Origin: Owenia fusiformis
Lineage: Eukaryota > Annelida > Polychaeta > Sabellida > Oweniidae
DNA: 64,000 nucleotides
Direction: 5' to 3'
Assembly (NCBI GenBank): GCA_903813345.2
Contig: CAIIXF020000009.1
Location: 8,178,030-8,242,029 of the forward strand
Below the pieces are notes generated by a model. It had not been told where the DNA came from and did no database searches. It saw only the letters and a program-made list of their open reading frames with translations. Position 1 is the first letter of the stretch. Each line of letters begins with the position of its first letter. This document shows, piece by piece, positions 1 through 11,879 of the stretch. Both the position numbers and the translations under genes were made by a program.

Positions 1-960
1 ATAGACAAGACTTTAGAGACAAGATTTTAAGACGGAAAATCCAAAATGGCTGCCTTGACATTTACCCAGAATGCCAAAAAACTAATCAGATTTAGATTTT
101 CATACTAAGAATCATCCCTGAAAATTTGAAAATGATCTACCAAGCGGTTTGCCTGAAAACGCGTAGACAAGACTTCACAGACAAGATTTTAGGACGGAAA
201 ATCCAAAATGGCTGCCTTGACATTTACCCAGAATGCCAAAAAACTAATCAGATCTAGATTTTCATAATAAGAATCATCCCTGAAAATTTGAAAATGATCT
301 ACCAAACGGTTCGCCTGAAAACGCATAGACAAGACTTTACAGACAAGATTTTCGGATGGAAAAATCCAAAATGGCCGACAATAAAAAAGTGATTATACTT
401 TTTTGCTGATTTCTTTTTACAAAATTAGCACATATAACTACTGTTAGCAATAACATAGGCTTTTACAATAAAGTACACCTGAAATTTTTTATAAAGCTAC
501 TAAATAGTCTAAGTATGAAAACTCAAAAACACCATACAATATGATACAAAGTATTATCGCACGCTAACTTTTCTTAAGACATTCAAAATGGCTGCCATGA
601 TTGGGCTAACAGGTCCAAAACCTAATCAGATCTAGAATCAAGTGAGCTGAACAGGATGTTAAAGTTTCAAAAGCAACAGTGAAGCCATTTTTCTTAAAGT
701 TTGCAGACAAGGATTTTAGCATTTCACTTCAAAATGGCCGACAGGAAGTAGGTATCGACTTGAAACTTTTTCGTCCACATCTGTATGCACTCATAAGTTA
801 TCCCTGAAAATTTGAAGGTGATATCGGTAGCGGTTTTGGAGAAAACTGCCGGACGGACGGACGGACGGACGGACAGACAGACAGACAGACGGACGGACAG
901 ACGGACGGACGCGCCTATGCCGACAATATGGCCCCACACTATGTGGTGGGGACATAAAAA
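1..960. repeat. 162 bp tandem repeat with diverged tail and GGAC microsatellite
   Basis: Two full units of about 162 bp begin at 2 and 164, and a third starts at 326 and decays. Each unit carries 'tccaaaatggctgcc' and 'gaaaatttgaaaatgatct'. The rest, to 960, keeps fragments of the theme ('aaaatggccgacaggaag', 'ccctgaaaatttgaaggtga'), then enters a GGAC/CAGA microsatellite (about 848-911) and ends in 'gtggtggggacataa'. The short reading frames here are not genes. The block cuts off at the window edge, so its true left end is unknown. Confidence 0.8.
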
Positions 961-2654
961 GCTTTAAATGTCATATTCCCTTTTGGTTCACAATTTAATG
1001 TTAAACCACAACCAATATGTCAACACGATCATATTGTTATATGCCAATGGAGTTTGACATAAATGCCAACAGAAATACTTGATAAATCAAGAAATTGAGG
1101 GATTTTTACTAAGCATTCTCTATACTGGTATACTATCAATAGCATTCTGGCAATACCAACACATGTGCTGCCATCTTTTTATCCATCTCTACATAGCAAA
1201 TGGTACAATGAACTAGCTGTCTCTTCTGGGAGATTTGGGGGTGTGGATTTCATTTTTGACAACTTTAGAGTAGAGCAATATTTTCTTTACTGCTATATTG
1301 GGAATAAGATAAAATTATTGATAGCATTCACAGGTCTGTTTTTCAAAAACATGAACATACCCAAGATGCATAACAGTAGAGATTAAAGCCAAAATACAAG
1401 TCTCGGTTTGGAGAACGAAGTTCATCAGTCTACTGCGACAATAATTTTCTTATGAAAAATAAAGAAAAAACACCCAAATTAAATTATGAATATTCAAAAG
1501 AGGACATTTAAATCTACAATTTGTGAATATGTATATCAAAATTGTCCAAAGCAGGCGAAATGTGCAGTAGACTTATCAACTTTGTTCTCCAGACCGAGAC
1601 TAGTCCTTTTGGTTTTAAATATTAATTTGGTTTACCTATTGTTGAGTACTCTGTCACTTTGCGCCGTTTTGGGTGCAGCTGCATCAGCTCTTTCTCAATA
1701 CACGAGGGCTCCCATGGTTGGCAAGTTTTATCAAGTCCTAAAACATATCATTATAAAAGATATTGTTTATCATCATAATCAAGAACAGTCACATAATAGG
1801 TATCACATTTTTTATCAAAAATTTACCTGTAAAAATAAGTTGAACATGTACCTGTTATGTAAGTTGTTTTAATGGAGTTTTAATGACAAGATTTATGTGG
1901 CGCTTGCCTGCATACCCAGGAGTGCAAGATGACCCGACAATATCGCACTTTGAAGATGTGTGATAAAAAGGTTTTTCCACAGAGAAATAAAAAACTGTTA
2001 CTGTTAAATCATTATGTTTGTTATCATTGTTGTTGTTGTTTGTTTGCCTTTTGTTCGATTTAGAAATTTTACGTTTTGTTGCCATACATTCATGATTGTA
2101 ACATACATGTATGTAATGATTATTTATGTTAAAACTTTTCTGTGTTTTTACAAATGATGAATTGATGTTTTTTCTAAATAAATAAAACTTTGTATCGTGT
2201 AGAAAATTTTTTTTCGATATGTATACAGGCGTGTAGCCAGGATTTCTAAAGGGGGGTTCTATTTTGCTTTGCCATAGACATTTGCACTGCATACGCTACC
2301 TAATTCTGCAAGATATTCCTGTCTTCATGATCAGAAAATAGTAATAATAGTCCCTAAGATATAACTGTCTGAAATTGTTTGCCATAACCTACCTGGCATT
2401 TAGTCTTACCAATGTTGCGAGATTACTTTTAACGTAAAATTGACATTTGTTTCTGTCAAAAGTACAGTTTCATTATAAAATATCGATCTTTCACTTTTCC
2501 CTAGGGTTGTACATTGTATATTATACCTTTAGATCACACCATCAAATAGGCAGACACTATGAACCAGGGAAATTGTTCTCCTATTATGTTTACAAATTTC
2601 AAGAACAAGAAAAAAATGTTGGCTGTGGTCCAATAGCTCACATCTTGAGCTAAA
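961..2654. other. Gene-free stretch with one small foldback element
   Basis: No coding exon with family similarity was recognised. The 128-codon frame at 1486-1872 overlaps the foldback element at 1399-1604 and has no recognisable domain, so it is not called. Around 2228 is a fragment 'gtgtagccaggattt', similar to the ends of the dispersed CAGGCCCGTAG elements described below. Confidence 0.6.
1399..1604. mobile_element. Short foldback element (MITE-like)
   Basis: The left arm starts 'agtctcggtttggagaac' and its inverted partner ends 'gttctccagaccgagact' at about 1604. The arms are about 40 bp with a few mismatches around a roughly 120 bp AT-rich centre. No coding capacity. The family is not recognised. 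Confidence 0.65.
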
Positions 2655-2659
2655 ATGTT

Positions 2660-3612
2660 AATCAGCTCTAGAACTAGATATCCTCTATGATGTGTGGAGA
2701 TATGTGCTTCATTGTGGTATGGTTTATCTGTTTATGTGTCCCGCTAAAATAGCGATGACAAGATTTATCAAAAACCTTCAAAATGGCCACCAGAAAACAG
2801 GATGGCCACCCAAAAGTTAATCGGCTCTAGTTCTTGATATCCTCTATCATGTGTGGGAATTTGGAGCAAATCTAATGAGGGGTTTTCTTGAAATGGCGAT
2901 GAGAGGATTTATCGAAAAAAAACTTCAAAATGGCCGCCAGAAAACAAAATGGCCACCCAAAATTTAATAAGTTCTAGAACTTGATATCCCCTATCATGTA
3001 CAGAAAATCCGATGAGCAGTTTTCCTAAAATGGCAATGACAAGATTTTTCGAAAAACCTTAAAAATGGCCACCAGAAAACAAGATGGCCGCCCAAAAGTT
3101 GATCAGCTCTAGAACTTGATATCCTCTATCATCTGTGCGAATTTGAAGGAAATCCGATGAGCGGTTTTCCTAAATTGGCGATGACAAGATTTTTCAAAAA
3201 ACCTTCAAAATGGCCACCAGAAAACAAAATGGCCACCCAAAAGTTAATCAGCTCTAGTACTTGATATCCTCTATCATTTGTGTAAATTTGAAGGAAATCC
3301 GATGAGCGGTTTTCCTGAAATGGCGATGACAAGATTTTTCGAAAAACCTTCAAAATGGCCACCAGAAAACAAGATGGCCACCCAAAACTTAATCAGCTCT
3401 AGTACTTGATATCCTCTATCATGTGTGTAAATATAAAGGAAATCTGATGAGTGGATTTTCTGAAATGGCGATGACAAGATTTTTCGAAAAATCTTCAAAA
3501 TGGCTGCCAGAAAACAAGATGGCCGCCCAAAAGTTAATCAGCTCTAGTACTTGATATCCTCGATATCATTTGTGTAAGTTTGAAGGAAATCCAATGAGTG
3601 GTTTTCCTGACA
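2660..3612. repeat. 145 bp tandem repeat array, about 6.5 copies
   Basis: The phrase 'gctctag(t/a)acttgatatcc' recurs at about 2664, 2824, 2971, 3106, 3251, 3396 and 3541, giving a spacing of 145 bp in the best part of the array. Each unit also holds 'aaaatggccaccagaaaac' and 'gatgagcggttttcct'. The wording resembles the repeat at 1-360, so the two arrays are probably diverged relatives. Two short minus-strand frames inside are by-products of the periodicity. Confidence 0.85.
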
Positions 3613-4859
3613 TTACATGTGAATTAGAGTCTTCTGGTCAATTTCAGTCAGAAAAGTATGGAAATGTGGTCATAATCAACATTGCATAATCACGAGCATC
3701 AGTCTTTGTCCCATTCTCAAAATTCATTTCGTTCGTTGCGTACCTTCACTACCTCTCTGACGTTGTTAAAATAGTTCTAAAATTCCCGGGGCACGATCTT
3801 AGAAAGCTTCAGAAATTAGTACTTTCTTTATTACGAAATCAACAACGCCAAAACTTTGATATAACATTAATCATGACGTTTACAAATGATTTTACCATCG
3901 AAATTGGTAATCAATGTTGTATTTGATGTGTCTTTAGGTAAAAATCCCCGCGGAGCAACAAATTGTAAAATGCCAAGATCGATAATCACTGGGTTCAAAC
4001 ATTACTACACGTTTTCAAGATGGCGGTGTCAAAATTTTCTAAAAACGCTTCAAATAATATTATGTTAATTTCTGGCGAGTTCATCAATATCATAACTTGT
4101 TATCTAGTAACAAGATAGAGAAATATGTAAGAAATTCAATTTTATCGATTAAAACATCACATCGACACGTGGTATTCGTTTATTAGACGATTAAGATTAC
4201 GGATATGGGGATGACGTCACTTCAAAACGAACTGCATAGCAACGGTGTTAATAAACAATTTCTGTCCTTGCAAATTCCTAAGTATTCGTTTTTAACAGTT
4301 TGTTACGAATAACTTAATATTTTTCTTATGAATGAATTCTAACTACATTAGAAGTAAACATTTTATAAAATATAACGAATAAAATCAGCAGCAAACGCAA
4401 AGAAATATATTTTTGAAGTTGTTTAGCAAAGAAATGTTTGTGACTGAATTCAGACAACTTGTTTCCCTCTGATATACATGTGCCTGTATTTAGGTAAGGT
4501 GATTAATTATGGTTTTTATTATATAGTGTGTTCCACAAAATGTGAATTTCATGAAATAGAAACATTTATAGATAATGTATTTTCAATTATTAATTATATG
4601 TGTACAATGAAGATTTCTTTAGTAGCTGTATGAAACTGCAAATAGTATTAAATCAATGTAATGAATAAAAATATCATGAGTAAAAACACCTATAAAACAG
4701 TTTTATTTAATACTTTTGTCAAACTGGAAAAATGTCAAACTTCACTGGAATTTAGTCATAAATTCTTACCTAAGGCAATCATTAATGAAAAAATAAATCC
4801 TATAAAATATTTTTTTGCATCATTAGGACCACGAGTTAATTTGCTATCATCGAATAAAC
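3613..4859. promoter_or_regulatory. Upstream region of the methyltransferase gene
   Basis: No exon or strong repeat is seen in these 1.2 kb. A perfect CRE-type palindrome TGACGTCA lies at 4212-4219, about 650 bp before the start codon. It could be chance, and no convincing TATA box or CpG-rich promoter was found. The promoter assignment is positional inference only. Confidence 0.25.
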
Positions 4860-6996
4860 ATGACAAATCTTTATAGAATAGTTCTACCCTTAGTACTTCT
4901 AACATTGGTTTTAGTAATAACTTTATTACATCAAATTGTAAAAGAACAAGAAAAATTAGAATCTTTCCGACCACCAGACGCACGTGTTGATACAAATATC
5001 AATCCATTTAAGACATGGTGGAAAAGTTACAGAAAGTCTGAATCTTTTGGCGAAGTTTTTAAATGGGAACACTACTTTGATATCTATCACAGACATTTTG
5101 CAAAATTCAGGAACAAAAAGGTAAGTCATGATTTTAGGAGTTTAAAATCAGATCACTGTTATTTTCTTTTTTGCATGAACAACCGATCACCAACTAATTG
5201 ATTTTTAATGATGTAAAGAAACCTAGTGGAGGCTACAATTTTTGGGGATTTAAGTTGTCAAGATGGACATTACAGTCGAAATGTTGAGACATGCGCAGAG
5301 CTCTCTTTAGTGATATTTTCATTTCAAATATGGTGGCCAATCCGATGTCTGACGACCCTTACAAAGAATCTAGGCAGTTTGCATTTTTACCTCCTGTGAA
5401 ATAACAAGTGGAATTAAGTAGTTGTTTTGTGTTTTATTATCATTCTGCATCGTAATTCTATGTGATGTGGTATTGAAATGTCAGCAGAAATACATATCTA
5501 TACGATAATCGAGTGAATCAGATAACAGATTTTTCGAAAACCCGTCTCGTGCTAAGAGTGTAAAAACTTGTATTAACATGCTCAAAAGTGCCAATGTGCA
5601 CATCAATGTCAAGCTAAATCAATTTTGTGTCTAAAACAGGTACCTGATCTACTCAAAACAAGAAATTCGTATTTATAAACGAACCAATTTGAGATAACCC
5701 GATATCAGTCTGAGAAATCTGACGATCTACGAAACTCACTTCAAAAAATCAAATGCGGACTGACGGCGTATTCTACTATGTTTGGATCTAAGATTTTCAG
5801 TATACCGGTAGATAAAGTCTTTTATGATCTTTCGAATGAGGTAAGTCTCATTCGAAAGACAATCGTATCAACTTGAACAAAAGTTGAGTTTTGACGAAAA
5901 ATTTTAACATGCGCAGAAGTCCCATTTTCGTTGTACCATATTGACTGATTACAACAGCCCTATCTAATATTGCCGGTATCTACATCATCTCTGTATAAAT
6001 GCTAGTTACAAAACTGTCACTCAGTATACCGAATAAATTTAAGAAAACCAAGATATTCATGAAACCATTTATAAGTTGACAATTGCATTGCAATGCGGAT
6101 ATTCTATTAATGAAATATTTTTCATAAATGCCGCCCCATCAACATTTTAATTCTAAACAGAAAGCAAGGTTGAGGTTTCAATTTTTAACAGGGCATTAAC
6201 ATGCAAAATGTCACCACCTGCCATTTGTTACAGATTCCAAACACCAACCACCTTAGGCCAAACTATGTCTGCAAAAAAAGTTTACTCAAATAAAATTCCT
6301 GGGAACATTGTGGGAAGCTAACTTTGAAGGCTAATGACCCCTCTCCCATTACTGTCCAAATACAGTTAATTTTCTGTCATCGATCTTTTGAAATGCTCCC
6401 TAGCCTGACCTACATGTATATCTATTCCACCATTACCTACTTTGCAGATAACAATGCTTGAGATAGGAGTAAGAGATGGCGGATCCATGAAGATGTGGCG
6501 AGACTACTTCGGTCCGGGTGTACAAATCTATGGCCTAGACATTAACGCCAAAACAAAACGATTTGAAAATAAAGAAGAGGGTGTAAAGATCATAATTGGA
6601 GATCAGGGAAATCCCAAATTTTGGACTGAAGCACTGAAAACATTGCCAAAGTTTGACCTAGTTATTGATGATGGGGGACACACTATGAACCAGCTCAAAG
6701 TAACGTTTGATCATCTATATGACCATGTGAAACCAAATGGTGGGATATATCTCGTGGAAGATCTCCTTACTGCTTACTGGCCAGAATACCAAGGAGGATA
6801 CAAAAAAGCAGGGACTTTTATAGAACATACTAAAGATCTCATTGACCAGCTGAATGCAGATCACAGTAAAGATGAAAACTTGAAAGTGACAAAGTTCACA
6901 AGATGCACACAGAGTATGCATGTGTATGACAGTATAGGTATAGTTGTGTTTGAGAAGTCACCACACCCTATATATCATACAGTAATAACACAATAA
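4860..6996 (+). CDS. Membrane-anchored class I SAM-dependent methyltransferase, sugar O-methyltransferase-like
   Basis: Two exons, 4860-5120 and 6448-6996 (GT-AG, phase 0), give 269 aa. Residues 7-27 are one hydrophobic segment after a short Lys/Arg-poor tip, as in a type II Golgi signal anchor. A Trp-His-Tyr-rich motif follows (WEHYFDIYHRHF, about 68-79), then the SAM-binding motif MLEIGVRDGG (90-99), an acidic LDIN (117-120), IGDQ, the IDDGGH motif (160-165) and YLVEDLLTAYW. This motif set is typical of bacterial sugar O-methyltransferases of the MycE type, in which the paired Asp residues bind metal near the active site. A role in methylating glycans in the secretory pathway is inferred from fold plus anchor. 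The acceptor sugar cannot be read from sequence. The start ATG is the first in frame and directly precedes the anchor. A bacterial origin by old transfer is possible, but the intron shows it is resident. Confidence 0.85.
6199..6292 (+). mobile_element. Short GTGGTGACA-family MITE fragment
   Basis: In the methyltransferase intron, 'aaaatgtcaccacctgcc' followed by 'atttgttacagattcc' and 'tgtctgcaaaaaaagtt' matches the order seen at 42225, 49109 (inverted) and 58632. The right terminal repeat is not clear here. Confidence 0.45.
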
Positions 6997-7039
6997 TGAA
7001 TGCAACATCTACTGATGAAAATTGTTAACAATAGTAACA

Positions 7040-7980
7040 ACTCTCACAAGAACAGGGTGCCGTACCCTGTAGATATTTTAAAAATAGGACCCACGGTCCT
7101 GTGCTCACACAGTTTGGAACCTTCAGAGGACAAAAATGTTGATTTGGATTTGTAGTCTCGAACTTTGAGAAACTTAGACAGCACAGTTGTGTGACCTAGT
7201 TTGATGACCTTTGACCTTGAAAATTTTACTTATTTAGAGCTCAGTAAGGTATTTTGTGATTAAGCTGACCAAAATTTACATCCAAAAATCAATTTGAAAA
7301 ATCAACCTTTTTGACCTTTCAAAGGTCACTGGAGGTCAAGTGATTTTGGTCAAATCCTAAAACTAATGTCAGATTTGAACTCCTGGTAACTTGTAGATGA
7401 TTTTCAAAAAAAATTTGGTCAAATTGAAGCAAGTTGAAAAATAACTTATTTTTACTGTGTTTTTTTTACGTCAAATATCTCAAAAACGGTAAAAATTTGA
7501 TGCTGACATATATTAAGCAATATGTAGGGAATGCTTAAATCTAGTTATGATGTAATTCATTGCAAGAAATGATCAAGTATAAGGCAAACTTTGAGAAACT
7601 TGTCAATCACAAAACCTGCCATTGACTTTATACATAAGAAAGTTTCCTGAAAATGACAAAGTCCTACTTTTTGTCAAATTTTATAGAGTAAGCACCAAAA
7701 ACTGTAATTCCTAAAGCTTTGAAATCTTCAGAGGACATAAGTTGCATATACAGCAACTACTACAAGTTATTTCTCGGAAACCGGGCGAACTTGGGAAATG
7801 GCGACGATAGGTCAAATAGGCATTATGGCTATGCATAAAATGACTGTGGATATGACTCAATCCGAATAGCAGTTTTAATTTGTGCGGCCAATGTTGACGG
7901 ACGGACCAACGGACGGACGGACGGACGGACCAACGGACGGACGCCTGGTCGATCTCATAGGCTCACTGTGTGAGCCAACA
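7040..7980. mobile_element. Repeat element with terminal CTCACACAG repeats and GGAC microsatellite
   Basis: The block begins just after the methyltransferase stop. A 'gtgctcacacagtttgg' near 7101 is inverted as 'ctcactgtgtgagcc' near 7960-7975. The tail carries GGAC repeats (about 7899-7945), the same microsatellite type as at 848. The interior is non-coding and rich in 'aggtcaa' words. It resembles dispersed non-autonomous repeats common in mollusc genomes; the class is not assigned. Confidence 0.55.
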
Positions 7981-8027
7981 AAAATGACCTAGAACACTAC
8001 TGAAAATGTCTTTACACCCTGTACACT

Positions 8028-8215
8028 GGCGGATCTTGGGGGGGCTGGGGGCTTGGGCCAAAAAAGGCCTTAAGGCCCCAAAAAGTGGGCCTTTTAAGGC
8101 CTTATTTTTTAATTTCAAAGCCAAATTTTGAAGAAAATGGGCCTCAAAATTTCAAAATTTGAGCCCACTTTGGGGTTTTAGGGGCCCAAAATTTTTTCCA
8201 CGCTTTTTTGCCTCT
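8028..8215. repeat. G-rich interspersed repeat fragment
   Basis: It starts 'ctggcggatcttgggg' and continues with GGCC/AAGGCC words and a run of 'caaaatttgagccc' palindromic pieces. No coding sequence. It looks like one end of a non-autonomous DNA transposon. Confidence 0.4.
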
Positions 8216-8559
8216 TCTATTTTCATATCCATATGTCCCTGTGTTAAAACAAACAATAAAAACAAATATTTGATTCTAATAAGGTGAATACCTATGCATC
8301 TTTCACAAGTGGTATTCAGGCTTCATGGAGTATCAACTGTGAAAGTGCTACATGTACAGTATTCTCCAAAAGCGAGTGAAATATTTATTTCATTATATCA
8401 TTGTCCAGTCCTAACTGGAAAAAGTTTTAAACTTTTTGGAAAAACGTCTCTATATTTGACAAAACGTGTGGTTAAAAGGGGATGTAAAGCTACAAACAAA
8501 TAAGTTGAGTTTGACAAATTACTCTTCAAATTACGAGTATACGAGTGGGGATCTAAACC

Positions 8560-9462
8560 TCTGGTCCAGTCCTAACACTACATTTGACATAGTGTCCAGT
8601 CCTAACACTACATTTGACATAGTGTCCAGTCCTAACACTACATTTGACATAGTGTCCAGTCCTAACACTACATTTGACTTAGTGGCCAGTCCTAACACTA
8701 TATTTGACATAGTGTCCAGTCCTAACACTACATTTGACATAGTGTCCAGTCCTAACACTACATTTGACATAGTGTCCAGTCCTAACACTACATTTGACAT
8801 ATTAGCCAGTCCTAACACTACATTTGACATAGTGTCCAGTCCTAACACTACATTTGACATAGTGTCCAGTCCTAACACTACATTTGACATAGTGTCCAGT
8901 CCTAACACTACATTTGACATAGTGTCCAGTCCTAACACTACATTTGACATAGTGTCCAGTCCTAACACTACATTTGACATAGTGTCCAGTCCTAACACTA
9001 CATTTGACATAGTGCCCAGTCCTAACACTACATTTGACATAGTGTCCAGTCCTAACACTACATTTGACATAGTGTCCAGTCCTAACACTACATTTGACAT
9101 AGTGTCCAGTCCTAACACTACATTTGACATAGTGTCCAGTCCTAACACTACATTTGACATAGTGTCCAGTCCTAACACTACATTTGACATAGTGTCCAGT
9201 CCTAACACTACATTTGACATAGTGTCCAGTCCTAACACTACATTTGACATAGTGTCCAGTCCTAACACTACATTTGACATAGTGTCCAGTCCTAACACTA
9301 CATTTGACATAGTGTCCAGTCCTAACACTACATTTGACATAGTGTCCAATCCTAACACTACATTTGACATAGTGTCCAGTCCTAACACTACATTTGACAT
9401 AGTGTCCAGTCCTAACACTACATTTGACATAATGTCCAGTCCTAACACTACATTTGACAGAG
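8560..9462. repeat. 30 bp minisatellite, about 30 copies
   Basis: The unit is 'cagtcctaacactacatttg' plus 'acatagtgtc'. It repeats with no insertion or deletion for about 900 bp; only scattered substitutions distinguish copies (for example at 8673-8701, 8801-8806, 9015, 9349 and 9431). Because 30 is a multiple of three and the unit lacks stops in some frames, long frames of 337 aa (+) and 305 aa (-) arise. Neither has flanking exon features, so it is called a repeat and not a gene. The homogeneity implies recent expansion or gene conversion. Confidence 0.95.
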
Positions 9463-9933
9463 TGCCGGCTCTGTTATGATCCCTGACTTAATTTCACACT
9501 TCACAAAAACATTTAACTTTGTGATCAGTTCACATTTTTGTACTCGATATAGTTCCCAGTCTCCTCCAACAATTAGTATAAACTTTGAACATCGTTAAGT
9601 GTTACGTTTAGTGTAACCCGATTAGTGAGCCCATTTTCAATTACTTTTGACTTTTTCAGACAAGATATTTGTTTAAATCTTCACTTCTGTCATGCTTTAA
9701 ACCTTGACTTACACTGAACAAATTAATCCTTTTACTTGGAATTGCCACTTGGGTGAATATGCCTAAATATTCACCGGTTGTCTAATTTGATAAGTGTGAA
9801 CAGTGGATATCACTAGATCTTTCATGACAAGCTTGCAATTGTGTGATTTTGACGAATAGTGCAATTAAAAGTTAGACAGTGACATAATAATAGCCAATGG
9901 ATTCATAAGCAATCTTCTATCTATCGTGTTCTT

Positions 9934-11879
9934 TTACATACCTATTGATTGCTTAGATGCTTTACGAGACATGGCCAAGATTTCATCAAATTCAGCGTCA
10001 TAAATGTAGTCCTTGCAGAGGAAGCAGAAAACAGCTCCATGGGAGAGATCAACAGCTGAAATATAAATTAGCATTTTATCATTCCCATACTGGTATGATT
10101 ATCTTCACGATGGTTTCATATGTGACTTTGGTTTATCTGGTACTTTTTAGAGATCAATACAATACAGGCTGAAACAAATTATTTCTAAGTGGTTACAAAG
10201 TTCCATCTTACTTGCTCTATCCATGGGCTTTCAACTAGAATTGAAAGCCCATGCTCCATCTATATAACAGTGTGGGTCTTAGGATATTTCTGTCACTGGC
10301 CAAGTGGCAATCAACTTGTTTTTCACCACAGTGTTGCCACTGATAATAGATTATAGTACTATGTATACTCACAGTTTTCTTGTAAATAAAAATCTTTAAA
10401 AAGAAAGTAATGTATATGAAAGTACTTAAACTTGACTTAGTTCTATAATATTCAAAAATGGTGAATTTTATGTTTTTCATCTTGACAGTGTGGCAAGTCA
10501 CTTCAATTTTACACTCAACTCTAAATATTTACATCCACCAGGGCTACTGTCGAGTTGATACGACCCACACTGTATAAGCAACTAAACCAATCAGTTCAGC
10601 ATGAAAAAATAAAATTGAATTTGTCCTTTTTTTAATTTCATATACAGTAATAGAATACAATTCTAAGGCAAAAGAACCTCCCATAAACCATGGTCAATAG
10701 CTGATACCACATCTAATGAGGACCATTACCGAAATTATGTCTTTTTGTTGTAGCGTGTTGCTTAATATGGTCATTGCCGCCATAGCACCCGAAGTAAACA
10801 CAAGAGAGACAGGAATGAAGACGTGCGGATATGACTCTACAGCTGTGACAAATACAAGACTTGGCCTGAAAAATAGAAATGAGTTCAGATTATAAAAATA
10901 TTGAATGTTGATGGAAGTTTTGAAGACACATAGAAAAATTGATTCAAAAGAGCACCTAATGCATCTACTGAGTGCAAATTGTGCAATTAAGTAATTTTCC
11001 TGCGCATCTATATCAAGTTAGATGTGATATACTCCAAATTGCTAATACTATTTAAAGCAATATAAGATAAAATGCAACGTTCACATAAACACAATTTTTC
11101 TCATTTTTATGAAAATCTGGACAGAGAAAAACTTGATTTTCATCAAAATTAACAAATTCGCAAAGTTTTTGAATTTAATCATGTCAAGAGAAAAAATCCC
11201 TAGATGTGGGTAGATATTTTGAATTTCTGCGGCACCCCCGTTACAAAAAGTTGACCAGTGATCCCTAGAGTCAGTATACAGCGCACAATGTCTTGCTATT
11301 TTGGCAATATTGCTGGATTGCGACATGACGTCAAGATCACCAAGAAGTTCGGAGTTGCAAATATGATTGAAAGTTAAATAAAAATAAATTATACAGCTCT
11401 ATAGATTATACCAGTCAAATCTCTGTGCCAATAAAGCTCCTTGCACAGCGATCTCCTCAGCATTAGCAAGTGGGTGCAACACTTGCCTGATATTTAAACA
11501 GGCTTGGACCCACCAGAAAATCCATTTGCACCCACTTGAAAATGAAAAAAATCATCAAAAATTGGCATATTTTGATAAATTTTGGTCTGAAGTTTAGACT
11601 GAACTTGGTTTGAATTTGTGAAAATGAGAATTTTGCACCCACTTGAGAAAAAGAATAAATATGAAAATGAGAATACATATTTTTCGAAGTAACCAGACTT
11701 CGAATCGTGTATATATAGAGGATATATATTGCTGTCTGTGCTACATTACTGCTATTCACCTTTCTCTTTCTTGCTTCCGTTGATGAACATGCCACAAAAT
11801 AGGAAACCAAAATTCGATATGACCCAGTTCCATCTGTGGACTTAAATTCACGCAAATGTTTGCAGCCCTGGTGGGTCAT
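9934..11879 (-). CDS. USP22-type zf-UBP zinc-finger protein, no catalytic domain found
   Basis: Three minus-strand exons join in frame: 11760-11879 (phase 0), 10730-10865 (phase 1) and 9942-10055. The first has GCKHLREF and STEARKRK, the second [25 protein letters not shown] and [13 protein letters not shown], the third [20 protein letters not shown]. This is the order of the USP22/USP27X/USP51 zf-UBP domain with all Cys/His zinc ligands present. In USP22 this domain tethers the deubiquitinase to the SAGA DUB module. The third exon ends in a good donor at 9941, but reading through gives a stop at 9934-9936 and a 125 aa protein. No UCH catalytic exon was found down to the methyltransferase gene at 6996, only a minisatellite and repeats. 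It is either a stand-alone zf-UBP protein, a truncated duplicate, or a gene whose other exons lie beyond the neighbouring gene. Confidence 0.8.
10213..10580. mobile_element. Intronic element with GGGCTTTCAA hairpin
   Basis: Lies in intron 2 of the zf-UBP gene. A hairpin 'gggctttcaactagaattg' plus its arm covers about 10225-10251, and 'acagtgtgggtc' near 10268 is inverted as 'gacccacactgt' near 10561-10572. A very similar hairpin occurs at 15768-15788, so the motif belongs to a dispersed element. Confidence 0.5.

Noticed and set aside
1486-1872. 128-residue frame with a hydrophobic stretch as a membrane protein
   Set aside because: Its first part lies in a foldback element, and no family similarity, splice context or promoter was seen.
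8560-9462. Regular repeats considered as a CRISPR array
   Set aside because: There are no spacers between units and the genome is animal.
8466-9479. 337-residue frame of 10-residue repeats as a protein-coding gene
   Set aside because: It is produced by a 30 bp satellite with no stop; the opposite strand is equally open, and there is no signal peptide, domain or exon context.
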